A stretch of 64,000 nt of DNA from an uncultured Clostridia bacterium (GCA_946407705.1 CAMJPC010000004.1:1-64000); one strand, 5' to 3'. Positions 54,815 through 63,691 are shown, numbered from the stretch's first letter. Numbers and translations are program-made. The notes: generated by a model not told the origin, from the sequence alone.

Positions 54815-56224
54815 TTGTCTGAGAATAGCGGAAAGAAAGCGGTCAAGGCGGGTTTTTGGTACACGGTAGCGAATTTCGTTACCAAGGGTGCCATCTTCCT
54901 GACGGCGCCTTTTTTCAACCGAATGATGGTAAAGGCCGATCTCGGAGCTTATTCGAACATAGCTTCATGGGTCACCTTGCTTGCCGTACTTTTATCAATG
55001 GACTTCGTTTCTTCGCTCGTTGTTGCGAGATTCGACTATAAGGAAGAATTCAGAAAATACATCAGTTCAACGCTGTTATACGGAACTGCGATCACGCTTG
55101 TCTGTTACATTATCGCCGCCTTGAACATGGATGTGGTTGCTTCGTTCCTGGAGATGCCTCCTTATGCGGTTCACCTTATGTTTATCTTCATCTGCGTAAA
55201 CCCGGGACTTCTCATGTACCAGTATTCGTGCAGGTTCGATTATAACTACAAAGGCGTCATCATCTCGTCTCTCGGAACGCTTGCGGTATCAACCCTTTGC
55301 GCTCTTGCCTGCACTTACTTCAGCGAAAATAAGCTTTTTGGCAGAACGATAGGTTACTACGGTCCTTCGATCGTGATCAGTCTGGTGTTTTATATCTATC
55401 TCCTGATAAAGGGCAAAGGCTTTTCAATGAAGTATTTCGGATATGCTTTTAAGATCTGCTTTCCGATGATCTGGCATGCATTGGCAGGCCACGCATTGTC
55501 TCAGGGAGACAGGATAGTAATAACCAAGACGATCGGTACGGAAGCGAATGCCATGTACTCGATCGCTTATACATGCGCCATGGTGCTTTTGGTCCTCTGG
55601 AGTGCCATGAATACCGCGTGGGCGCCTTGGGCGACCGAGCAGATGAACGCAGGCACCGTTGAGAAGATGAAAAAGGCTTCTTATCCTTACGTCGGAATAT
55701 TTGTCTTCGTATCGGTCTACGCTCTGCTTTTGGGACCCGAGCTGATACTTATTTTCGGCGGTCCGAGTTTCCTTGAAGCAAAGCCCGTTCTGCCTCCGGT
55801 AATAGTCGGATACATCTTCCAGATGGTCTATTCGCTGTATGTAAATGCAGAGTTCTATCACAAGAAGCAGACGCAGATCGCTGCGGCGACGATAATGGCA
55901 GCTGCGATAAACATCGGACTGAACATTATCTTTGTTCCGATCTACGGTTATGTGGCTGCGGCTTACACCACGCTGTTCGGTTACATCTGCATGGCCGTTT
56001 TCCATTTCTTCACCGTAAAGAAGATGGGCAAGCTCGATTGGTTCGACAACAAGTTCCAGTGGGCCGTGGCTTTGGGATCACTTCTCCTTATCCCGCTTTG
56101 CCTGTTCCTCTATGAAATGACTATCGTCAGATGGGTATTGATCGGAATTTTCACTGTCGCGTTTATCGTTGCACTGGTCAAATACAGAAAGAGAGTTCTT
56201 AAGGTCATAAAACTGATAAAATAA
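54815..56224 (+). CDS. Wzx-type flippase (MOP superfamily), second copy
   Basis: A second polysaccharide flippase, 469 residues with about twelve membrane segments. TTG 54815 is the start, with AGGAGG 8 bases upstream. The N-terminal KAGFWYTVANFVTKGAIFLTAPFFNRMM and the WHALAGHALSQGDRIVITK loop are typical. The sequence differs clearly from the copy at 49425, so this is not a recent duplication. It may serve a second repeat unit, or the locus may be a fusion of two gene clusters. Confidence 0.87.
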   Translation: MSENSGKKAVKAGFWYTVANFVTKGAIFLTAPFFNRMMVKADLGAYSNIASWVTLLAVLLSMDFVSSLVVARFDYKEEFRKYISSTLLYGTAITLVCYIIAALNMDVVASFLEMPPYAVHLMFIFICVNPGLLMYQYSCRFDYNYKGVIISSLGTLAVSTLCALACTYFSENKLFGRTIGYYGPSIVISLVFYIYLLIKGKGFSMKYFGYAFKICFPMIWHALAGHALSQGDRIVITKTIGTEANAMYSIAYTCAMVLLVLWSAMNTAWAPWATEQMNAGTVEKMKKASYPYVGIFVFVSVYALLLGPELILIFGGPSFLEAKPVLPPVIVGYIFQMVYSLYVNAEFYHKKQTQIAAATIMAAAINIGLNIIFVPIYGYVAAAYTTLFGYICMAVFHFFTVKKMGKLDWFDNKFQWAVALGSLLLIPLCLFLYEMTIVRWVLIGIFTVAFIVALVKYRKRVLKVIKLIK

Positions 56225-56265
56225 GCAAATAGGGTTTCCAAAAGTCTGAACGGAGAATCGGAAAA

Positions 56266-56772
56266 ATGAGTGGCATCAAGAAATCGCTGAAGAAGATAAG
56301 AAGTTCGTTTTATGCAAATAAGGTCAGAAAGCGCGCAAAGAACTGCGGAACGGATCTGCACGTAAACGGCAAGTCTTCTGTTACTCCCAACACCACTCTG
56401 GGCAATAACGTCAATTTCAACGGCATGGTAATAACCGGAAGAGGCAACGTCACCATCGGTGATAACTTCCATTCCGGTACGGAATGCCTCATCATATGCC
56501 AGAACCACAACTACGATCACGGTGACGCCATTCCCTATGACAGCACGTACATTCCCAAGGATGTCGTGATCGGGGATAACGTCTGGCTCGGAAGCCGCGT
56601 GATCGTCTTGGGCGGCGTGACGATAGGCGAGGGCGCGATAATCCAGGCAGGAAGCGTTGTCGTTAAAGACATTCCGCCTCTCGGTATTGCCGGAGGTCAT
56701 CCTGCCGTTGTTTTCAAGTACCGCGATAAAGATCATTACTACGAGCTTAAGAACCAGAAGAAGTTCCACTGA
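56266..56772 (+). CDS. Hexapeptide-repeat acetyltransferase
   Basis: Left-handed beta-helix acetyltransferase of 168 residues. Hexapeptide repeats run from about 45 to 145 (NTTLGNNVNF, GNVTIGDNF, DVVIGDNVWLGSRVIVLGGVTIGEGAIIQAGSVV), with an exposed loop holding HNYDH. The C-terminal GIAGGHPAVVFKYRD is typical of the family. It probably O-acetylates the polymer or its precursor from acetyl-CoA. A basic N-terminal extension (1-30) may bind the membrane. The following wecB starts 8 bp later. Confidence 0.87.
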   Translation: MSGIKKSLKKIRSSFYANKVRKRAKNCGTDLHVNGKSSVTPNTTLGNNVNFNGMVITGRGNVTIGDNFHSGTECLIICQNHNYDHGDAIPYDSTYIPKDVVIGDNVWLGSRVIVLGGVTIGEGAIIQAGSVVVKDIPPLGIAGGHPAVVFKYRDKDHYYELKNQKKFH

Positions 56773-56780
56773 TAAGCGTT

Positions 56781-57911
56781 ATGGATATGCCCGGCGAAAA
56801 GAAGGTAATAGCCGTTTTCGGCACCAGACCCGAAGCGATCAAGATGTGCCCCGTTGTCAATGAACTGAGGTCCAGGAAAGGGATCAAAGTCGTTGTTGCC
56901 GTTACTGCCCAGCACCGCCAGATGCTCGATTCCGTTCTTGATGTTTTCGGCGTCGTTCCAGACTATGATCTTAATATCATGAAGGAATCACAGTCCCTTT
57001 TCGACATAACGGGAAATGTGCTTTCGGGCATCAGGGAGATACTTGAGAAAGAACGTCCTGATGTCGTTCTCGTCCACGGAGATACCACAACGGCTTTTGC
57101 TTCCGCTCTTGCGTGCTTCTACCTTCAGATTCCTGTGGGTCATGTTGAAGCCGGACTCCGCACCTACGACATCACAAGTCCTTATCCTGAGGAATTCAAC
57201 AGGGAGGCGATAGACATCGTCAGCTGCTATAATTTCGCGCCTACGGAGCAAAGCCGCGAAAACCTCATCAGGGAAGGGAGAAGTCCCGATACGATATGGG
57301 TTACCGGCAATACAGCCTGTGATGCGCTTCGCACTACGGTAAAGCATCAATACAGCCATCCGGAACTTGACTGGTGCAAAGGCTCAAAGATGATACTTAT
57401 CACCGCACACAGAAGAGAAAATCTCGGTGAACCCATGAGGCAGATGTTCAGGGCGATACGCCGTGTCCTTGAAGAAAACCCCGATGTCAAAGCAGTCTAT
57501 CCGGTTCACATGAATCCCAAGGTCAGGGAGACCGCCGGGGAAGTGCTGGGCGGCTGTGACAGGATCCGTCTCATAGAACCTCTCGATGTCCTTGATTTCC
57601 ATAATTTCATGGAGCATTCGTATCTCATACTCACTGATTCTGGCGGGATCCAGGAAGAGGCTCCGAGTCTCGGAAAGCCCGTGCTTGTCATGCGCGACAC
57701 GACCGAAAGGCCGGAAGGCATTGAGGCGGGCACTCTTAAGCTTGTCGGAACAAGTGAGGAGACTATCTATAACGAATTTGCCAGGCTTCTTGCTTCTCCT
57801 GAGGAGTACATGAAGATGAGCAAGGCTTCAAATCCTTACGGGGACGGACATGCTTCCGAACGCATCGCCGATATCCTGGAATACGGTGAGATAAGGCCTG
57901 AACACGCATAG
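56781..57911 (+). CDS. wecB: UDP-N-acetylglucosamine 2-epimerase (non-hydrolysing)
   Basis: Interconverts UDP-GlcNAc and UDP-ManNAc. Family motifs are complete: FGTRPEAIKM at the start, VHGDTTT, GHVEAGLRT, ITAHRRENLG, YPVHMNPKVRE and LTDSGGIQEEAPSLGKP with the active Glu and the uracil-binding Asp-Ser-Gly. 376 residues is normal. Either ATG 56781 or 56787 could be used. Together with the 50929 dehydrogenase it can supply UDP-ManNAcA to the polymer. It is the last gene of the polysaccharide locus. Confidence 0.93.
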   Translation: MDMPGEKKVIAVFGTRPEAIKMCPVVNELRSRKGIKVVVAVTAQHRQMLDSVLDVFGVVPDYDLNIMKESQSLFDITGNVLSGIREILEKERPDVVLVHGDTTTAFASALACFYLQIPVGHVEAGLRTYDITSPYPEEFNREAIDIVSCYNFAPTEQSRENLIREGRSPDTIWVTGNTACDALRTTVKHQYSHPELDWCKGSKMILITAHRRENLGEPMRQMFRAIRRVLEENPDVKAVYPVHMNPKVRETAGEVLGGCDRIRLIEPLDVLDFHNFMEHSYLILTDSGGIQEEAPSLGKPVLVMRDTTERPEGIEAGTLKLVGTSEETIYNEFARLLASPEEYMKMSKASNPYGDGHASERIADILEYGEIRPEHA

Positions 57912-57928
57912 TAAGAATACGCAACTCT

Positions 57929-57944
57929 TATAATAATTTATAAT
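57929..57944 (+). promoter_or_regulatory. A+T-rich promoter region of iorAB
   Basis: Two TATAAT boxes (57929-57934 and 57939-57944) lie 60-75 bp ahead of ATG 58005; no clear -35 is seen. A short palindrome AAATCCCGGGGTTT follows at 57948. Confidence 0.35.
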
Positions 57945-58004
57945 ATTAAAATCCCGGGGTTTGTAGTATCATATTTGAACAACTATTTTTTAGGAGATGT
58001 TCAA

Positions 58005-59759
58005 ATGAAGGAACTAATGCTGGGAAATAAGGCCATCGCCAGAGGCCTTTACGAGGCTGGTGTCGCCGTCGCAAGTTCTTATCCCGGAACTCCGTCGACA
58101 GAGACGACAGAAGAGGCCGCAAAGTTCGAAGAAATCTACTGTGAGTGGGCACCTAACGAGAAGGTTGCCATGGAGACCGCTTTCGGTGCGTCAAGAGCAG
58201 GCAAGAGATCTTACTGCGCCATGAAGCACGTCGGACTCAACGTCGCGGCTGACCCGCTCTTTACGATGAGTTACACAGGTGTTAATGCCGGTATGGTCAT
58301 TCTTGTTGCTGACGATCCGGGAATGCATTCTTCACAGAATGAGCAGGATTCAAGACACTATGCGATCGCTGCAAAGATGCCCATGCTCGAACCCGCAGAT
58401 TCACAGGAAGCAAAGGATTTTGTCATCGCAGCTTACGATATTTCCGAGCAGTTTGATACACCCGTACTTATCAAGATGTGCACGAGAGTCGCTCATTCCC
58501 AGTCTGTTGTTGAGACAGGCGAGAGGAAAGAGGTTGAGACCAAGCCTTATGTTAAGGATGCCGGTAAGTACGTCATGGTTCCCGCCAATGCCAAGAAGCG
58601 TCATCCCATCGTTGAGGAGAGGACTCAGAAGCTCATTGCTTTCGCTGAGGAATCAGACATCAACCGTGTTGAGGAAGGTTCTGATACTTCAATGGGTATC
58701 ATCACATCTTCAACTTCTTATCAGTACGTAAAGGAAGTTTTCGGAGACAAGTATCCGGTCCTCAAGATCGGTCTCATCAATCCGCTTCCCGTAAAGAAGA
58801 TCAAGGATTTTGCAGCAAAGGTTTCTAAGCTCGTTGTTGTTGAAGAACTTGATCCCATCATCGAGACACACTGCAAGACACTGGGTCTTGATGTTGTAGG
58901 AAAGGATGTATTCCCGCTCATCGACGAGTTCTCACAGGGCCTAATCGCAACAAGCCTCGGACTTCCCGAGAAGCCCGCATGCAAGCCGATCGAAGGACTT
59001 CCCGGAAGACCTCCGGCAATGTGCGCAGGCTGCCCTCACAGAGGCATGTTCTACGTTCTTTCAAAGCTTAAGCTCACGGTCATGGGCGATATCGGATGCT
59101 ACACGTTAGGTGCTACTCCGCCGCTTTGCGCTATCGACACCACAGAGTGCATGGGCGCTTCCATCAGCTCTCTCCACGGCTTTAACAAGGCTCTTGGCGC
59201 AGATGCAGAGAAGAAGACTGTTGCAGTCATCGGTGACTCCACATTCATGCATTCCGGTATGACAGGTCTTGCAAACATCGCATACAACCAGACAAATTCC
59301 ACTGTCATCATCCTCGATAACTCCATCACGGGCATGACAGGTCACCAGCAGAATCCTACGACCGGATTTAACCTCAGAGGTGACCCGGCAGGAAAGATCG
59401 ATCTCGAAGCTCTCGTTCGTGCCATGGGCATCAGCAGAGTAAGAGTCGTTGATCCTTACAATCTCGCAGAAGCCGAGCAGGCTGTTAAGGAAGAACTCGA
59501 GGCTGAAGAACCTTCAGTGATCATCTCCAGAAGACCCTGCGCTCTCCTTAAGAAGGTTAAGCGCGGTGAGCCCATCCAGGTCAATCCCGATAAGTGCAAG
59601 TCCTGCAAGGCCTGCATGAAGCTCGGATGCCCTGCTATCTCTTTCAAGGACGGACATGCAAAGGTCGACGTGACCCAGTGCTTCGGCTGCAAGGTATGCA
59701 GCGAGCTCTGCAAGTTCGGAGCTTTTGAGACATTGAACGGGGAGGCGATAACATGGTAA
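58005..59759 (+). CDS. iorA: Indolepyruvate:ferredoxin oxidoreductase, alpha subunit
   Basis: Oxidises aryl pyruvates (indole-, phenyl-, hydroxyphenylpyruvate) to the aryl-acetyl-CoA, CO2 and reduced ferredoxin with IorB. The pyrimidine-binding part opens with the YPGTPSTETTE motif, and the thiamine-diphosphate motif is GDSTFMHSGMTG...N (about 413-440). Two ferredoxin clusters close the protein (CKSCKACMKLGC and CFGCKVCSELC). AGGAGATG precedes ATG 58005, which is therefore preferred over 57975. The iorB gene overlaps by 7 bp. About 584 residues. Confidence 0.94.
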   Translation: MKELMLGNKAIARGLYEAGVAVASSYPGTPSTETTEEAAKFEEIYCEWAPNEKVAMETAFGASRAGKRSYCAMKHVGLNVAADPLFTMSYTGVNAGMVILVADDPGMHSSQNEQDSRHYAIAAKMPMLEPADSQEAKDFVIAAYDISEQFDTPVLIKMCTRVAHSQSVVETGERKEVETKPYVKDAGKYVMVPANAKKRHPIVEERTQKLIAFAEESDINRVEEGSDTSMGIITSSTSYQYVKEVFGDKYPVLKIGLINPLPVKKIKDFAAKVSKLVVVEELDPIIETHCKTLGLDVVGKDVFPLIDEFSQGLIATSLGLPEKPACKPIEGLPGRPPAMCAGCPHRGMFYVLSKLKLTVMGDIGCYTLGATPPLCAIDTTECMGASISSLHGFNKALGADAEKKTVAVIGDSTFMHSGMTGLANIAYNQTNSTVIILDNSITGMTGHQQNPTTGFNLRGDPAGKIDLEALVRAMGISRVRVVDPYNLAEAEQAVKEELEAEEPSVIISRRPCALLKKVKRGEPIQVNPDKCKSCKACMKLGCPAISFKDGHAKVDVTQCFGCKVCSELCKFGAFETLNGEAITW

Positions 59760-60328
59760 CTAATATTATGATAGTAGGCGTCGGCGGACAGGGTTCGCTC
59801 CTCGCCAGCAAACTTTTGGGCAGAGCCGCAATGGACAAGGGCTATGACGTTAAGGTCTCCGAGGTTCACGGAATGAGCCAGAGAGGCGGAAGCGTTGTTA
59901 CTTACGTCAAGTTCGGCGACAAGGTCAACTCCCCCATCATCGACAAGGGTGAAGCTGATTACATCATCTCTTTCGAGCTTCTTGAAGCTGCAAGATATGT
60001 TCAGTTCCTTAAACCGGGCGGACAGATCGTCACCAATTCACAGCAGATCGATCCTATGCCTGTTATCGCAGGAACGGCCGAATATCCTTCAGAGCTCATC
60101 TCCAAGATGGAAGCAGCAGGCGCTAAGGTCGATGCCATCGACGCTCTTACGATCGCTGAGAAGGCAGGAAATGCCAAGGCTACAAACATCGTTCTCATGG
60201 GCGTTTTCTCCAAGTACATCAAGGAGATCAGCAAGGATGAATGGATCAAGGCCGTTGAGGCTTCCGTTCCCGCGAAGTTCCTTGAACTCAACATGAAGGC
60301 CTTCGAGATGGGCCTTGAAGCTGAATAA
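59753..60328 (+). CDS. iorB: Indolepyruvate:ferredoxin oxidoreductase, beta subunit
   Basis: The 191-residue gamma-type subunit that completes the enzyme. It starts with NIMIVGVGGQGSLLASKLLG, a Gly-rich nucleotide-type loop, followed by SEVHGMSQRGGSV, which matches the family's conserved region. GGGGAGG lies just upstream of ATG 59753 within iorA. Its position and overlap confirm joint expression. Confidence 0.93.
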   Translation: MVTNIMIVGVGGQGSLLASKLLGRAAMDKGYDVKVSEVHGMSQRGGSVVTYVKFGDKVNSPIIDKGEADYIISFELLEAARYVQFLKPGGQIVTNSQQIDPMPVIAGTAEYPSELISKMEAAGAKVDAIDALTIAEKAGNAKATNIVLMGVFSKYIKEISKDEWIKAVEASVPAKFLELNMKAFEMGLEAE

Positions 60329-60332
60329 GTCT

Positions 60333-60746
60333 ATGGCGAATTCTCTTGAAGAGGTAAGGAAGTTTTTCGAAGGCGACAAGTACGCCACGGAAGCTACCGG
60401 GATCGTAATCGAGAAAGCGGAAAAAGGTCACAGCGTCGTAAGCCTTGAACCTGACGGCAGACATTTAAATGCCGTCGGAGGTCTTATGGGCGCAGTGTAT
60501 TACACGATGGCGGATTTCGCGTTTGCCGTCGCAGAGAACTGCGAACTCGATTCGGAAACCATAACTGTCACACAGGCAACCCAAATGAATTTCCTCAGGT
60601 CATGGCACGGCGGCAAGATCACTTGCAGCGCCGATATCGTCAAGGACGGCAGGTTCATTTGTCTGTACGAGGTCAAAGCTTTCGATAAGGAAGGCAAGGA
60701 ACTCGCACTCATAATCGTCAACGGTTTTAAGACCGCACGGAAATAA
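60333..60746 (+). CDS. Hotdog-fold acyl-CoA thioesterase (PaaI-like)
   Basis: The ~137-residue protein has the hotdog core (HLNAVGGLMGAVYYTMADFAFAVA and CSADIVKDGRFICLYEV). The Gly-rich GGLMGA and the TMADFA helix carry the usual substrate-side residues. Context with iorAB and paaK suggests it hydrolyses aryl-acetyl-CoA or related thioesters to release CoA. ATG 60333 begins 4 bp after the iorB stop; a TTG at 60315 is possible. The exact substrate is inferred. Confidence 0.82.
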   Translation: MANSLEEVRKFFEGDKYATEATGIVIEKAEKGHSVVSLEPDGRHLNAVGGLMGAVYYTMADFAFAVAENCELDSETITVTQATQMNFLRSWHGGKITCSADIVKDGRFICLYEVKAFDKEGKELALIIVNGFKTARK

Positions 60747-60773
60747 ACATCCCGCTTAAGGAGGGACACTATT

Positions 60774-62075
60774 ATGATCTGGAATGAAGCAAAGGAGTGC
60801 ATGTCGCGTGATGAGATCGAAGCGCTGCAGAGCGCAAGACTCGTCAAGCAGGTAAACCGCGTTTATCACAACGTTGAGTATTACCGCAAGAAAATGCAGG
60901 AAGCAGGCCTTGAGCCCGGCGACATCAAGGGTATAGAAGACCTTGATAAGCTGCCTTACACGACGTATCAGGATTTAAGAGACACTTATCCTTTTGGCCT
61001 GGCTGCTGCGCCCAGATCAGAACTGGTCCGTGTTCATGCATCTTCAGGAACGACAGGTAAGCCCAAGATCGCAGTGTATACAAGACGCGATATCGATATA
61101 TGGGCTGAGTGCGTCGCAAGATGCCTTTCAATGGCAGGAATAACAAAGGATGACATCATCCAGGTCGGCTACGGCTACGGTCTCTTTACGGGCGGATTAG
61201 GAGCACATTATGGTGCTGAGTACTTAGGAGCTATGGTCCTTCCGATGTCCACCGGTAATACCCAGAAGCTTATCGACATGATGATCGACTGTGATGTAAC
61301 TTCCATCGCATGCACACCTTCTTATCTGCTCCACGTTGCAGAAGATCTTGAGAAGGCAGGACTTATCGACAAGATCAAGCTAAAGTCAGCCATCTGCGGC
61401 GCTGAGCCCTGGACTGACGAGATGCGCGACCAGATGGAAGCAAGACTTCACATCAAGGCATTCGACATCTACGGCCTTACCGAGATGATGGGCCCGGGCG
61501 TTGCATGTGACTGCGAATATCATAAGGGACTTCATATCTGGGAGGATCACTTCCTGCCCGAGATCATCGATCCTGCAACACAGAAGCAGCTTCCCAAGGG
61601 TTCTGACGGCGAGCTTGTCATCACCAACCTCACAAAGGAAGGCATGCCTCTCATCCGTTACAGGACGAAAGACCTTACATCCATTGAGTATGACAAGTGC
61701 GAATGCGGACGTACGATGGCTAGGATCCAGCGCTTCAGAGGAAGATCTGACGACATGCTCATCATCCGCGGCGTAAATGTTTTCCCTTCACAGGTAGAGG
61801 CAGCGCTTCTTACCGTAGAAGGAACGACACCTCACTACATGCTCGTTGTTGACCGTGTCGACAATACAGATACTCTTGAGGTTCAGGTTGAAGTTGCAGA
61901 GAATGCCTTCACGGACGAGATCAAGTCTTTGGAGAAGCTCTCCAAGGCTGTTCACGACAAGCTCAAGATGGCCATCGGTCTTAATGCAAAGGTCAAGCTC
62001 GTTGAACCCAACGGCTTGGAGCACTTCGACGGAAAGAGCAAGCACGTTACAGACAAGCGTAAGCTTTATCAATAA
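60774..62075 (+). CDS. paaK: Phenylacetate-CoA ligase
   Basis: ATP-dependent aryl-acetate:CoA ligase of the ANL superfamily. Motifs: HASSGTTGKPKIAVYTRRD (P-loop), DIYGLTEMMGPG (A5), and RGRSDDMLIIRGVNVFPSQVE (hinge). 433 residues agrees with PaaK. GGAGGGAC precedes ATG 60774. With iorAB it interconverts aryl-acetyl-CoA and the free acid, which can conserve energy from aromatic amino acids. It is followed by an ACT-domain gene, a pairing often seen in anaerobes. Confidence 0.93.
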   Translation: MIWNEAKECMSRDEIEALQSARLVKQVNRVYHNVEYYRKKMQEAGLEPGDIKGIEDLDKLPYTTYQDLRDTYPFGLAAAPRSELVRVHASSGTTGKPKIAVYTRRDIDIWAECVARCLSMAGITKDDIIQVGYGYGLFTGGLGAHYGAEYLGAMVLPMSTGNTQKLIDMMIDCDVTSIACTPSYLLHVAEDLEKAGLIDKIKLKSAICGAEPWTDEMRDQMEARLHIKAFDIYGLTEMMGPGVACDCEYHKGLHIWEDHFLPEIIDPATQKQLPKGSDGELVITNLTKEGMPLIRYRTKDLTSIEYDKCECGRTMARIQRFRGRSDDMLIIRGVNVFPSQVEAALLTVEGTTPHYMLVVDRVDNTDTLEVQVEVAENAFTDEIKSLEKLSKAVHDKLKMAIGLNAKVKLVEPNGLEHFDGKSKHVTDKRKLYQ

Positions 62076-62092
62076 TAAGAGGAGGTACCACT

Positions 62093-62515
62093 ATGTTCGT
62101 AAAGCAGTTATCGGTTTTCTTAGAGAACACGGAAGGAAGACTTGACCAGGTCTTGAAGATCCTTGCGCAGGGCGGTATCGACATTCTCTCTGCAAGCCTC
62201 GCAGACACTATGGAATACGGCGTTCTCCGCCTCATCACCAAGGATCCAGACAAGGCTAAGCAGATCCTCAAGGATGCTGGCTTTGCTGCACGTATCGATG
62301 AGGTTATCGCTGTAGTCGTTCCTGATGACGTAGGAAGCCTCGCTAAGGTCGTTGCAATGATCCACGCTGCAGGAATCAACATCAGCTATATCTACGGTCT
62401 GTCGATCGATGGTGATGGTGCTCCTATTGCCATCAAGACAAATGACAATGCCAAGGCTGAAGCTCTCCTCAATGCTGCCGGTGTTAAGACCATGGGCATG
62501 GAAGATCTTCAGTAA
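62093..62515 (+). CDS. Tandem ACT-domain protein
   Basis: The 140-residue protein has two ACT domains (about 1-68 and 70-140: KQLSVFLENTEGRLDQVLKIL and VVVPDDVGSLAKVVAMIHAAGI). ACT units bind amino acids. Position after paaK in the iorAB operon suggests it senses an aromatic amino acid and modulates the pathway. No DNA-binding or catalytic domain is attached, so its partner is unknown. GAGGAGGTACC precedes ATG 62093. Confidence 0.88.
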   Translation: MFVKQLSVFLENTEGRLDQVLKILAQGGIDILSASLADTMEYGVLRLITKDPDKAKQILKDAGFAARIDEVIAVVVPDDVGSLAKVVAMIHAAGINISYIYGLSIDGDGAPIAIKTNDNAKAEALLNAAGVKTMGMEDLQ

Positions 62516-62535
62516 AAGATAAAAGGATCAACTGA

Positions 62536-62566
62536 AAAGGTGCCTCAGATGAGGCACCTTTTTTAT
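62536..62566 (+). terminator. Bidirectional terminator after the ACT gene
   Basis: AGGTGCCTCA/TGAGGCACCT stem with a 2-base loop (extended by flanking A/T pairs) and a T run on either strand. It overlaps the stop of the convergent gene at 62563. Confidence 0.85.
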
Positions 62567-63153
62567 TTGAATGTATTTGTATTCGGATCGAATGACGGCG
62601 CTGTTATGAGCCTTCCGCAGTATGGGCACGTGCCCATCGTGTTGGCCCTTATCTTAAGGCTTGCGGCACAGCCGGGGCAGTGGACACCTACAAACGGATT
62701 GTTGGCAGGTGCGCCCTGGTACATGCCAGTCGGGGCACCTATCTTATCGGACAGCAGAAATGCCCTCTGGTTAGCGCTGTAATTGCAGTTGATGAGATAA
62801 CCTTTGCGGATCATCTTAGTAACTTTGCTGATGGTCTTGTCTTCGGTGTAGCCCAATGCTCTTGCGAGCTCTGAAACAGGAACAAAACCGTCTGCGTCAG
62901 CGGTAAAGAGATCGCTGATGCGTCTTACGAATACGGCATGTGCACCTCTGATAAAGAAGACTACGAAGGGTGCCGTAAAGAGTATTGCAAATACAAGATA
63001 CATTATTCTCATTGCAACCGGATCATCCATCTTCTGGTATGTTTTGGTGTCAAATGTAATGCCCCACAGAACAACAGCGGGCATTGTGCTTATGCCGCAG
63101 AGCACACACCAGATTATGGTACCTACGATTCCTCTGCTCTTATTCTGATACAT
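62563..63153 (-). CDS. Membrane protein with winged-helix-like region and C-terminal zinc ribbon
   Basis: Two N-terminal membrane segments (about 8-30 and 48-68) are followed by a helical, winged-helix-like region (about 78-128; SELARALGYTEDKTISKVTKMIRKGYLIN). The C-terminus is a zinc ribbon: CPGC near 158-161 and CPYC near 174-177. The product of the gene just upstream (63155-63691) has the same order of parts, so the two are tandem paralogs 1 bp apart. A membrane-attached ribbon suggests regulation or protein-protein contact. Function unknown. Confidence 0.75.
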   Translation of the reverse strand: MYQNKSRGIVGTIIWCVLCGISTMPAVVLWGITFDTKTYQKMDDPVAMRIMYLVFAILFTAPFVVFFIRGAHAVFVRRISDLFTADADGFVPVSELARALGYTEDKTISKVTKMIRKGYLINCNYSANQRAFLLSDKIGAPTGMYQGAPANNPFVGVHCPGCAASLKIRANTMGTCPYCGRLITAPSFDPNTNTFK

Positions 63154-63154
63154 T

Positions 63155-63691
63155 TCAATTCTCCTTTACTCTCATGAAGGTGCCGCAGTGATCACACCTT
63201 CCGCCTCCGTTCTTGCGGATTACTATATGAGCTCCGCATGTAGGGCAGGCAACAGTTACGAACTCTCTCTCGTCAGACAGGAGATCGACTCTGACAGCGG
63301 TCCTTCCGACTGTAACGTTGATCAGGTATCTTTCCCTTACGAGCCACATGATATCCCTGATCACGTTATATTCCGGACGGCCTGTCATCTTGGCTATGGA
63401 GCTGTAGGCGATGATGCCGTCGTGATCTTCTTCGATTATCGAGTTGTAGATCCTGCACTTGGAAAGCCTGTGGATCATGAGCGCACGCCAGACGATGATG
63501 CCGACCTTAACTGACATGAGCCCGAATGTGATCAGGCAAAGGATCAGTTCCGAAAGTCCGTGATCGAAATGGTTTGATGTTGCGATGAAGAGTATGAATA
63601 TCAGATTTATGAATGCAGATACTCCGCATCCGGCTATGATGATTCCGTTGGCGACCTTGTAAGCGCCCATTTTTGCATTATTAAGATACAT
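63155..63691 (-). CDS. Membrane protein with winged-helix-like region and C-terminal zinc ribbon (paralog)
   Basis: Same plan as its neighbour: two membrane segments (about 14-36 and 46-68), a helix-turn-helix-like region (SSIAKMTGRPEYNVIRDIMWLVRERYLINV) and a ribbon with CPTC and CDHC. ATG 63691 after GGGGTG is preferred over GTG 63700. The two genes seem to form an operon on the minus strand. The conserved YLIN in both suggests a shared fold. No known family was recognised, but the resemblance within the pair is clear. Confidence 0.72.
   Translation of the reverse strand: MYLNNAKMGAYKVANGIIIAGCGVSAFINLIFILFIATSNHFDHGLSELILCLITFGLMSVKVGIIVWRALMIHRLSKCRIYNSIIEEDHDGIIAYSSIAKMTGRPEYNVIRDIMWLVRERYLINVTVGRTAVRVDLLSDEREFVTVACPTCGAHIVIRKNGGGRCDHCGTFMRVKEN

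Noticed and set aside
55424..56005. 193-codon minus-strand frame inside the second flippase
   Set aside because: The plus-strand frame reads as a typical membrane transporter; the antisense frame is charged and without features.
56110..56769. 219-codon minus-strand frame over the acetyltransferase
   Set aside because: Covers the hexapeptide-repeat gene, whose periodic sequence produces long antisense frames.
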